From: Saprospirales bacterium | GTDB taxonomy: Bacteria > Bacteroidota > Bacteroidia > Chitinophagales > JADJOU01 | Length of the DNA: 5,062 bases | Direction: 5' to 3' | Assembly: GCA_947461165.1 (NCBI GenBank) | Contig: CANHJR010000120.1 | Location: forward strand, 1 to 5,062 | In this document: one piece after another, positions 1 through 5,062 of the stretch | Layout of the letters: each line of letters opens with the position of its first letter | Position numbering within the stretch: the stretch's first letter is position 1 | Notes under the pieces: model-generated | Databases searched by the model: none | Told to the model about the DNA's origin: nothing | What the model saw: the letters and a program-made list of their open reading frames with translations, nothing else | Program-made: the position numbers and the translations under genes

Positions 1-1
1 A

Positions 2-211
2 GAAATCGATCAAATTCTCCGTCAAATTAAGATATTATACTACGAGAAGGTAAGTAAGGTATTGATGGAAAATCTCCGGCAAGAAATAGGTGAAGAAAAA
101 GCGCTCACGGAGAAAGCCATGAAGCACCTTCAAATCCAACAGGCATTCATACAATATTTCCGAAAGGAATTGGGTAATGAAATTCAATATGTGGTGAGAA
201 AAAGGCATTGA
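2..211 (+). CDS. C-terminal end of an unrecognised charged helical protein (5' truncated by window edge)
   Basis: An open frame enters from the left edge and ends at TGA 209-211, giving 69 visible residues. The peptide is rich in Lys, Glu, Gln and Arg, has no hydrophobic stretch long enough for a membrane span, and ends in a basic tail (VVRKRH). Runs such as MENLRQEIGEEKALTEKAM suggest a continuous amphipathic helix or coiled coil. An in-frame ATG at 65 exists, but the frame stays open upstream of it, so a longer protein cut by the edge is more likely. In Bacteroidota, small membrane proteins of the AtpZ/AtpI kind and a bactofilin often precede atpB. This tail looks soluble and I cannot assign it to either. 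It is followed by 179 nt and a promoter candidate, so it is probably not co-transcribed as a core member of the atp operon. Function unknown. Confidence 0.6.
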   Translation, partial: EIDQILRQIKILYYEKVSKVLMENLRQEIGEEKALTEKAMKHLQIQQAFIQYFRKELGNEIQYVVRKRH

Positions 212-318
212 TGATTGTTTGAAATCTAAATATTTTATCAGTTTAAACCCAAAGAAATTGAATTGTCTGCGCCCTCGAATATAAAGATATCAAATCCCCC
301 ATTTAATCCAATATTTAT

Positions 319-349
319 ACTGCTATTTAACTATTTATCTTTACTTTTG
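319..349 (+). promoter_or_regulatory. Candidate sigma-A-type Bacteroidota promoter for the atp operon
   Basis: TACTTTTG at 342-349 matches the Bacteroidota -7 consensus TAnnTTTG exactly. At the expected distance upstream, the -33 position reads ACTG (319-322), only a partial match to TTTG. Transcription would begin near 355-357, leaving a leader of about 35 nt before the atpB ATG at 391. The leader ends in TTAATAATAA and has no Shine-Dalgarno sequence. This is the only exact TAnnTTTG match I found in the 212-390 gap. The weak -33 element is the main doubt. Confidence 0.55.
323..337. repeat. Short direct repeat CTATTTA x2 in promoter spacer
   Basis: CTATTTA occurs at 323-329 and again at 331-337, an 8-nt period, and a third TATTTA lies at 312-317. 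The copies fall just upstream of the -7 element. They may simply be AT-rich promoter spacer; no binding protein can be named. Confidence 0.25.
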
Positions 350-378
350 CACCGCGAATTGAAGGCAGATAGTTAAAT
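325..378. repeat. Perfect 10-bp inverted repeat flanking the promoter -7 element
   Basis: ATTTAACTAT at 325-334 is the exact reverse complement of ATAGTTAAAT at 369-378, with 34 nt between the arms. The left arm lies in the spacer between the -33 and -7 positions; the right arm lies just downstream of the predicted start of transcription. Only the right arm would be transcribed, so this would act as a DNA site (for example, two half-sites for one regulator) rather than an RNA hairpin. The arms are AT-rich, so a chance match is possible. Confidence 0.35.
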
Positions 379-390
379 TTTTAATAATAA

Positions 391-1515
391 ATGGATTGTA
401 ATAGATTGATTTTCAAAATTTTGTTCAGTGTTCTCTTGAGTGCAAATGTACTTGCATCTGAAACACATACTGCACCAGAATCTACTGCCAATTCGCACAC
501 CGAAGGATCCACATCTCACGTGACAACGGCTTCTCCTTCTGAGTCCCATCACCATGAAATCAAGTCCGACCAAGGATATGATCCTGTAGCGTTCATTATG
601 CACCACATTGCTGATGCCAATGAGTTTCACATTTTAGGTGATCTCACATTACCACTACCTGTCATTATTTACAATAAGTCAAATCAAACTTGGTTTACAT
701 CGATGTCTAGCGCCTTTCATTCGCACCACGGCGAAGGTGAAGAAGAAGTCAATGGATATAAAATGACTGGAAGCAGAGTAAAAGCAATTGATAACTCGCA
801 AATTATTGATTTTTCGATTACAAAAAACGTATTCGCGATGTTGATGGGTGTTGCTATTCTTTTATTTGTATTTTTAAAGGCAAGTAGTGCCTACTCCAAA
901 CGTGAGAATATGGCGCCGAAAGGTCTTCAGGCTTATATGGAACCTCTTGTACAATTCATTGCGCACGACATTGCAAGAGAAAATATTGGCAAAAACTACA
1001 TGAAATTTACACCATATCTTGTTTGTGTGTTTTTCTTTATTTTGATCAACAACCTTTTGGGATTAATTCCAATATTCCCTGGTAGCGCAAACGTTTCAGG
1101 AAATATATCATTTACATTTGTACTTGGTTTTATATCCTTTATACTTATAAATGTTTTTGCAAAAAAAGACTACTGGCATCATATTTTTGCTGTACCAGGT
1201 GTTCCGAAGCCGTTGTTGTTGATCTTGACACCGATTGAGGTGATCGGTATGTTTATCAAACCAGCGTCTTTGATGCTTAGGTTGTTTGGCAATATTACTG
1301 GAGGACATATTGCCGTTTTGAGTATTGCTTCGATGGTATTTATACTTGGAAAGGTAGGCACAAGTATCGGTGGATCCATAGCTGGTGGTGTTATCGCTAT
1401 TCCCCTTTTGATCTTTGTCAATGCAATGGAATTGTTCGTTGCGTTTTTGCAAGCTTATGTATTTACTTTGCTTAGCTCTATATTTATCGGGATAGCACAA
1501 GAAGAACATCATTAG
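391..1515 (+). CDS. atpB: F-type ATP synthase subunit a (Fo proton channel)
   Basis: Subunit a, 374 residues, is the static Fo subunit that carries the two proton half-channels beside the c-ring in the inner membrane. Residues 1-22 look like a signal peptide (basic start, hydrophobic core, VLA cleavage site). Residues 23 to about 145 form a periplasmic extension with 12 His in residues 23-125, including HHH. Conserved membrane helices follow at about 147-168, 209-229 and 240-257, with the rest C-terminal. The essential channel Arg is R297 in LMLRLFGN. His306 sits where E. coli has Glu219, and Glu347 (AMELFVAFLQ) sits where E. coli has His245; this exchanged pair is known in many a subunits. 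Gln354 matches E. coli Gln252. The protein is longer than the E. coli form (271 residues), as is usual for Bacteroidota. TAA at 388-390 lies immediately upstream in frame, so ATG 391 is the first possible start. The stop is TAG. Confidence 0.97.
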   Translation: MDCNRLIFKILFSVLLSANVLASETHTAPESTANSHTEGSTSHVTTASPSESHHHEIKSDQGYDPVAFIMHHIADANEFHILGDLTLPLPVIIYNKSNQTWFTSMSSAFHSHHGEGEEEVNGYKMTGSRVKAIDNSQIIDFSITKNVFAMLMGVAILLFVFLKASSAYSKRENMAPKGLQAYMEPLVQFIAHDIARENIGKNYMKFTPYLVCVFFFILINNLLGLIPIFPGSANVSGNISFTFVLGFISFILINVFAKKDYWHHIFAVPGVPKPLLLILTPIEVIGMFIKPASLMLRLFGNITGGHIAVLSIASMVFILGKVGTSIGGSIAGGVIAIPLLIFVNAMELFVAFLQAYVFTLLSSIFIGIAQEEHH

Positions 1516-1567
1516 AATATAAACTTATTTATAAAAGAAATTTCATTAACCCCTAAACAATAAAAAA

Positions 1568-1771
1568 ATGACAGGAATTGCAGCAATTGGATGTGGACTA
1601 GCGGCTATAGGCGCTGGAGTAGGAATCGGAATGATCGGAGGTAAAGCCGTAGAAGGCATTGCACGTCAGCCGGAAGCAGCAGGAGAGATCAGAGGTGCGA
1701 TGATCATCGTAGCAGCCCTTGTAGAAGGTGCAGCTTTGATCGCGATTATCTTCTCTTTCTTGATGAAATAA
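1568..1771 (+). CDS. atpE: F-type ATP synthase subunit c (proteolipid rotor ring)
   Basis: Subunit c, 67 residues, is a two-helix hairpin that forms the rotating ring and carries protons past subunit a. Helix 1 holds the packing motif GAGVGIG (15-21). The polar loop is ARQPEA (32-37). Helix 2 carries the essential carboxylate Glu53 in ALVEGAAL, equivalent to E. coli Asp61. Compared with the Na+-binding c subunit of Ilyobacter tartaricus, the positions of Gln32, Ser66, Thr67 and Tyr70 are here Ile20, Gly54, Ala55 and Ile58. The Na+ ligands are therefore absent and H+ coupling is expected. The length is short for the family but normal for Bacteroidota. An in-frame TAA at 1547-1549 with no other ATG after it fixes the start. 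The leader is A-rich (CAATAAAAAA) without a Shine-Dalgarno sequence. It lies 52 nt after atpB and is followed by an unusually long 160-nt gap with a hairpin. Confidence 0.97.
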   Translation: MTGIAAIGCGLAAIGAGVGIGMIGGKAVEGIARQPEAAGEIRGAMIIVAALVEGAALIAIIFSFLMK

Positions 1772-1789
1772 TCCACCCCCAAACAAAAC

Positions 1790-1825
1790 AAAATGAGGAG
1801 ATTGGGATTGCCGACTCCTCATTTT
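1790..1825 (+). terminator. Hairpin with T-rich tail after atpE: partial terminator or mRNA-stabilising structure
   Basis: AAAATGAGGAG (1790-1800) and CTCCTCATTTT (1815-1825) are perfect reverse complements, giving an 11-bp stem with a 14-nt loop (1801-1814). The GC-richer half (GAGGAG/CTCCTC) is next to the loop. The outer part pairs an A-tract with a T-tract, and the sequence continues AATTTCGTT. This is the layout of an intrinsic terminator, though the loop is large and the T-run is short and interrupted. It begins 19 nt after the atpE stop and 106 nt before atpF. Since c is needed in about ten copies per enzyme, a leaky terminator or 3'-protecting stem here would raise c over the downstream subunits. 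That role is inference; the repeat is directly visible. Confidence 0.6.
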
Positions 1826-1912
1826 AATTTCGTTAGAAAAAGAACCAATGAAATACCCAAGACTCAGCGTCATATCTTGAAAAATACAAACAACGAGTCC
1901 CATTATAATTAA
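1793..1912 (+). CDS. Possible 39-residue small ORF in the atpE-atpF gap (doubtful)
   Basis: ATG at 1793 opens a 39-codon frame ending at TAA 1910-1912, 19 nt before atpF. The product would be basic and hydrophilic, starting MRRLGLPTPHFNF and ending NNESHYN, with no membrane span or motif I recognise. In favour: the leader CAAACAAAACAAA is A-rich like those of the real genes here, and the frame fills most of an oddly long gap. Against: its ATG lies inside the hairpin stem, the composition is unremarkable, and an open frame of this length can occur by chance. Probably not a gene; listed so that it can be tested by conservation. Confidence 0.15.
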   Translation: MRRLGLPTPHFNFVRKRTNEIPKTQRHILKNTNNESHYN

Positions 1913-1931
1913 TAACTAATAATTAGAAAAT

Positions 1932-2450
1932 ATGTTTTTTTTATTTGATCCAATTAGCCTCATACAACCTGATCTAGGATTTTCATTCTGGACAGCATTG
2001 GCATTCGTTTGTTTTTGGATAATTGCTGGAAAATTTGCAATCAAACCAATTGTAAATTCTATCGAAACACGAAATCAAAAAATTGAAGACGAATTGTTGT
2101 CTGCTCAAAAAGCAAAACAAGAATTTGAAGAGTTAAAATCAAAAAACGATGACCTCATCAAAGAAGCTCGTGAAGAAAGACAGCGGATGATGGCTGAGGC
2201 CAAAGTGGATATTGATTCTTTTCGATCGTCAGAAATGCAACGCGCCAAGGACGATGCTACAAAACTGATCGCTTCTGCAAAAGTTGAAATCGAAACTCAG
2301 AAAAAAGCAGCTCTAAACGAGGTAAAAAAAGAAGTTGGCAATCTATCTATCCAAATTGCAGAGCAATTGGTAAAAGAAAAACTTACAGGCGACTCCGCTC
2401 AGCAGAGTTTGATCAATAAACTAGTTAATGAATCAATAGCAGCAAACTAA
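1932..2450 (+). CDS. atpF: F-type ATP synthase subunit b (peripheral stalk)
   Basis: Subunit b, 172 residues, dimerises to form the stator stalk that holds the F1 head against the turning rotor. A short N-terminal segment (IQPDLGFSFW) leads into one membrane helix at about residues 17-37, ending in the family's typical GKFAIKPI junction. From about residue 42 to 150 the protein is a long charged helix rich in Lys, Glu, Gln and Ala, fitting the stalk coiled coil. The C-terminal part (about 135-172) should contact delta. Length is close to the usual 155-175. A TAA at 1920-1922 lies in frame just upstream, and no other start intervenes. The leader AGAAAAT is A-rich with no Shine-Dalgarno. It follows atpE by 160 nt and precedes atpH by only 3 nt, suggesting coupled translation with atpH. 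Confidence 0.95.
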   Translation: MFFLFDPISLIQPDLGFSFWTALAFVCFWIIAGKFAIKPIVNSIETRNQKIEDELLSAQKAKQEFEELKSKNDDLIKEAREERQRMMAEAKVDIDSFRSSEMQRAKDDATKLIASAKVEIETQKKAALNEVKKEVGNLSIQIAEQLVKEKLTGDSAQQSLINKLVNESIAAN

Positions 2451-2453
2451 GAT

Positions 2454-2984
2454 ATGGCTATTCTAAAAACAAGTATACCTTATGCCAAAGCGCTTTTTGA
2501 GCTCGCTAAGGAGAAAAATATGGTGACTGATATCAAATCAGATACGCAATCGCTCGCACAGGCGATAGATAAAAGCACCGAATTTGCTGATTTTATTAGC
2601 AATCCAATAGTATCAAGTACGGACAAAACCACTACCCTAGCAAAACTATTCGGTGGAAAAATAAAAACAGAAACCTCCAACTTTCTAAACATCCTCGTTT
2701 CGAAAGGAAGAATATCTGAATTGAAGTCGGTATGTGAAGCCTTTCAGGAAATGGCCAACAAAGAATCAAACACATATCAGTTGAAGCTGACAACGGCCAC
2801 TCATATATCGGATGATGCAAAAAAACAAATTGCCGAAAAGTCATTGGGCGATGCCAAATTCGAAATTGAAACGATAGTAAACCCCGAAATCCTCGGTGGA
2901 TTCATCCTCGAATACGACAATAGAATGCTAGATCAGAGTATTTCAACAAAGATCAATACATTCAAAAAAAATATCCTTAAATAA
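2454..2984 (+). CDS. atpH: F-type ATP synthase subunit delta (OSCP homologue)
   Basis: Delta, 176 residues, caps the top of the alpha/beta head and joins it to the b stalk. The helical N-terminal domain (about 1-105) opens with the typical PYAKALFELA at 9-18. The C-terminal domain carries the family signature around NPEILGGFILEYDNRMLDQS (143-162), with the paired Gly at 148-149. Length matches the usual 175-185. The start ATG lies 3 nt after the atpF stop with no Shine-Dalgarno, so ribosomes may pass on from atpF. Delta sequences diverge fast, but the signature and the place between b and alpha make the call secure. Confidence 0.95.
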   Translation: MAILKTSIPYAKALFELAKEKNMVTDIKSDTQSLAQAIDKSTEFADFISNPIVSSTDKTTTLAKLFGGKIKTETSNFLNILVSKGRISELKSVCEAFQEMANKESNTYQLKLTTATHISDDAKKQIAEKSLGDAKFEIETIVNPEILGGFILEYDNRMLDQSISTKINTFKKNILK

Positions 2985-3021
2985 TTTTTATACCAAAATT
3001 AGAACAAAATAAATTCAAAAT

Positions 3022-4602
3022 ATGTCATCAGCAGTAAGACCAGACGAGATTTCGTCATTGCTCAAAGAACAGATTTCTAACGTAAACCTTTCATCATCCA
3101 TGCAAGATGTCGGTACCGTCCTTCAAGCGGGTGATGGTATTGCACGTATATATGGACTCAACAATGTACAAGCAGGAGAACTTGTAGAGTTTGAAAATGG
3201 TACACTTGCCATTGCACTGAACCTAGAAGCAGACAACGTTGGAGTTGTATTGCTCGGTGCACTAGACGGTGTGGGTGAAGGTGACAAATGTAAGTCTACC
3301 GGAAAAATCGCATCTATCAAAGTAGGTGAAAGCATCGTAGGTCGAGTTGTCAATACACTAGGTCAACCAATTGATGGCAAAGGAGCTATAGAAGGTGAGC
3401 TATTTGATATGCCATTGGAAAGAAAAGCACCCGGTGTTATCTTCCGTCAGCCAGTAACGGAGCCACTTCAAACAGGTATCAAGGCTATTGACTCTATGAT
3501 TCCGATCGGAAGAGGTCAGCGTGAGTTGATCATTGGTGACCGCCAGACTGGTAAAACATCGGTGGCTATTGACACGATATTAAATCAAAAAGAATTCTAC
3601 GAAAAAGGCGAGCCTGTATTTTGTATATATGTCGCTTGTGGTCAGAAATCTTCTACGGTGGCTAACATCGTAAGAACATTGGAAGAACACGGTGCTATGG
3701 CTTATACGACAGTAGTCTGTGCTTCTGCTGCAGATCCTGCTCCACTACAATTCTACGCACCATTTGCAGGTTGTGCCATTGGTGAATATTTTAGAGATAC
3801 AGGAAGACCAGCATTGATCATTTATGATGATTTGTCTAAGCAAGCTGTTGCATATCGTGAAGTATCTCTTCTTCTCAAGCGTCCTCCGGGTCGTGAGGCA
3901 TATCCAGGTGATGTATTTTTCCTTCACTCTAGATTGCTAGAAAGAGCTGCAAAAGTGGTTGTAGATCAGAATGTAGCTAAAAACATGAATAACCTGCCGG
4001 ATTCCCTGAAAGACAAGGTAAAAGGTGGTGGTTCATTGACCGCTCTTCCTATCATTGAAACACAAGCTGGTGACGTATCTGCGTATATCCCAACCAACGT
4101 GATTTCAATTACAGATGGTCAGATATTCCTAGAATCAAACCTATTTAACTCTGGTGTACGTCCAGCGATCAACGTCGGTATTTCAGTATCTCGTGTCGGT
4201 GGTAATGCTCAGATCAAGAATATGAAAAAAGTTTCAGGTACACTCAAGTTGGATCAGGCACAATATCGTGAATTGGAGGCATTCTCTAAGTTTGGATCAG
4301 ACCTAGATGCCGCAACGAAGTCCGTATTGGACAAAGGAATTCGGAACGTGGAAGTATTGAAACAAGATTTGTTCAGTACCCTTTCAGTTGAAAAGCAAAT
4401 AGCCATTGTTTACTTAAGTTCAAACAATCTATTGAAGAATATTCCAGTCAACAAAATTCGTGCTTTCCAGGCTGAGTTTTTTGAGGTATTGGAAAAGTCT
4501 CATGCGGATGTTTTAGCATCGCTTCGTACAAAACCAATCGATGAAGTTGCACCATCTGTTGTAGAAATAGCGAACAAAGTGATGAAAAATTATGAAGGAT
4601 AA
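3022..4602 (+). CDS. atpA: F-type ATP synthase subunit alpha
   Basis: Alpha, 526 residues, alternates with beta in the F1 hexamer. It binds nucleotide at non-catalytic sites and lends an arginine finger to the catalytic sites on beta. The N-terminal helix (RPDEISSLLKEQI) is the part that contacts delta. A beta-barrel domain follows, including VLQAGDGIARIYGL. The P-loop is GDRQTGKT at 172-179. The Walker B region ends in DDLSKQAVAYR, with Asp269 and Asp270. The alpha/beta signature PAINVGISVSRVGG has Pro381 first and Arg391 as the arginine finger. The C-terminal helical domain is complete to the stop. Length is slightly above E. coli's 513. An in-frame TAA at 3010-3012 bounds the start; the leader TCAAAAT is A-rich. 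It lies 37 nt after atpH and 81 nt before atpG. No motif residue is missing. Confidence 0.98.
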   Translation: MSSAVRPDEISSLLKEQISNVNLSSSMQDVGTVLQAGDGIARIYGLNNVQAGELVEFENGTLAIALNLEADNVGVVLLGALDGVGEGDKCKSTGKIASIKVGESIVGRVVNTLGQPIDGKGAIEGELFDMPLERKAPGVIFRQPVTEPLQTGIKAIDSMIPIGRGQRELIIGDRQTGKTSVAIDTILNQKEFYEKGEPVFCIYVACGQKSSTVANIVRTLEEHGAMAYTTVVCASAADPAPLQFYAPFAGCAIGEYFRDTGRPALIIYDDLSKQAVAYREVSLLLKRPPGREAYPGDVFFLHSRLLERAAKVVVDQNVAKNMNNLPDSLKDKVKGGGSLTALPIIETQAGDVSAYIPTNVISITDGQIFLESNLFNSGVRPAINVGISVSRVGGNAQIKNMKKVSGTLKLDQAQYRELEAFSKFGSDLDAATKSVLDKGIRNVEVLKQDLFSTLSVEKQIAIVYLSSNNLLKNIPVNKIRAFQAEFFEVLEKSHADVLASLRTKPIDEVAPSVVEIANKVMKNYEG

Positions 4603-4683
4603 GATTTGACAACGCACTATTGCATTTCAAAATTTATCATATTCAACAAAAAAACCTGCAACCAAATAACTGAGTACTAAACT

Positions 4684-5062
4684 ATGGCTGGATTAAAGGA
4701 AGTAAGAGAACGAATCAAATCGGTCAAATCGACACAGCAAATTACCAAGGCTATGAAATTGGTATCTGCATCCAAGTTGAAAAAAGCAACTGGGCAGATA
4801 ACACAAATGCGTCCATATGCTGAGAAATTGCAGGATGTCATGAACAATATCATGGCGACAACAGATATGTCTGAATTGTCTCTTGGGTTCAACGATGTTC
4901 GTCCTATCAATAATATATTGATCATTGTTTTCACATCTGATAGAGGTCTATGCGGTGGATTCAATGCCAACCTATTGAAGACGGCAAGACGCGTCGTATC
5001 TCAAAAATACAGTCATCTAGATGCGAAAAGCATCACCATTCTTCCTATTGGGAAAAAAGCGC
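4684..5062 (+). CDS. atpG: F-type ATP synthase subunit gamma, N-terminal part (cut by window edge)
   Basis: Gamma is the central shaft that turns inside the alpha/beta head and links it to the c-ring. Only the first 126 residues are visible; the family is usually about 285-300. The N-terminal helix is typical: MAGLKEVRERI followed by STQQITKAMKLVSASKLKKA, the segment that forms half of the shaft's coiled coil. The conserved TSDRGLCGGFN box is at residues 84-94. An in-frame TAA at 4678-4680 lies one codon before the ATG, fixing the start. No Shine-Dalgarno is seen. The 81-nt gap after atpA (4603-4683) shows no clear promoter or terminator, so it is probably read from the same transcript. Confidence 0.96.
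   Translation, partial: MAGLKEVRERIKSVKSTQQITKAMKLVSASKLKKATGQITQMRPYAEKLQDVMNNIMATTDMSELSLGFNDVRPINNILIIVFTSDRGLCGGFNANLLKTARRVVSQKYSHLDAKSITILPIGKKA

Noticed and set aside
1446..1470. TTTG then TACTTTG inside the end of atpB, as an internal promoter for atpE
   Set aside because: The -7 match lacks one base of TAnnTTTG and the spacer is only 14 nt, too short for this promoter class.
1108..1512. 134-codon open frame on the - strand opposite atpB
   Set aside because: It lies wholly antisense to a clear atpB and has a low-complexity Lys/Gln/Tyr-rich sequence with no recognisable domain; it is a shadow of the coding strand.
1518..1533. TATAAA-CTTA-TTTATA inverted repeat just after the atpB stop
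   Set aside because: The 6-bp stem is entirely A-T and would be very weak; such repeats are expected by chance in an AT-rich spacer. No T-run follows.
1568..1771. AtpE might be N-terminally truncated because it is only 67 residues
   Set aside because: Both helices, the loop and Glu53 are complete, an in-frame stop lies just upstream, and c subunits of this length are normal in Bacteroidota.
4603..4683. TTTG at 4605-4608 as part of a promoter for atpG
   Set aside because: No TAnnTTTG lies at the expected distance downstream, and no hairpin ends the atpA transcript, so simple readthrough is more likely.
4677..4970. 97-codon - strand frame opposite the start of atpG
   Set aside because: It overlaps the well-supported gamma N-terminus, including the DRGLCGGFN box, and resembles no family; a shadow.
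4603..5062. Absence of atpD and atpC as evidence of a split operon
   Set aside because: The window ends inside atpG, so what follows gamma cannot be seen.

Overview
This window holds most of an F-type (FoF1) ATP synthase operon from what looks like a member of the Bacteroidota. In order, on the + strand, it carries atpB (a), atpE (c), atpF (b), atpH (delta), atpA (alpha) and the start of atpG (gamma), which runs off the right edge. Four signs point to Bacteroidota. AtpB has a secretory signal peptide and a long His-rich extension before the first conserved membrane helix. A TAnnTTTG-type -7 promoter element precedes atpB. The starts lack Shine-Dalgarno sequences and have A-rich leaders instead. 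The c subunit is short. I cannot place it below phylum from this sequence.

Layout. Positions 2-211 are the last 69 codons of an unrecognised charged, helical protein. Positions 212-390 are non-coding and hold the likely operon promoter (-7 element at 342-349), bracketed by a perfect 10-bp inverted repeat. atpB (391-1515) and atpE (1568-1771) follow. A 160-nt gap then separates atpE from atpF. It contains a perfect 11-bp-stem hairpin followed by T-rich sequence (1790-1825) and a 39-codon open frame of doubtful status. atpF (1932-2450) and atpH (2454-2984) are only 3 nt apart. atpA (3022-4602) follows after 37 nt and atpG (from 4684) after 81 nt. I see no convincing signal in the 52-nt gap (1516-1567), the 37-nt gap (2985-3021) or the 81-nt gap (4603-4683). 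Each complete synthase gene, and atpG, except atpH has an in-frame stop shortly upstream of its ATG, so those starts are well bounded.

Function. Subunits a, b and c form the membrane Fo proton channel and rotor. Delta and b form the peripheral stalk. Alpha belongs to the catalytic head and gamma is the central shaft. The beta (atpD) and epsilon (atpC) genes are not visible; in Bacteroidota they commonly lie at a separate locus, but the window ends too early to test that here. The c subunit lacks the Na+-binding pattern, so proton coupling is expected.

This is essentially a housekeeping operon and I do not see a previously undescribed system. The points most worth a second look are the hairpin after atpE, which may set the excess of c over downstream subunits, the inverted repeat around the promoter, and the His-rich periplasmic region of AtpB.
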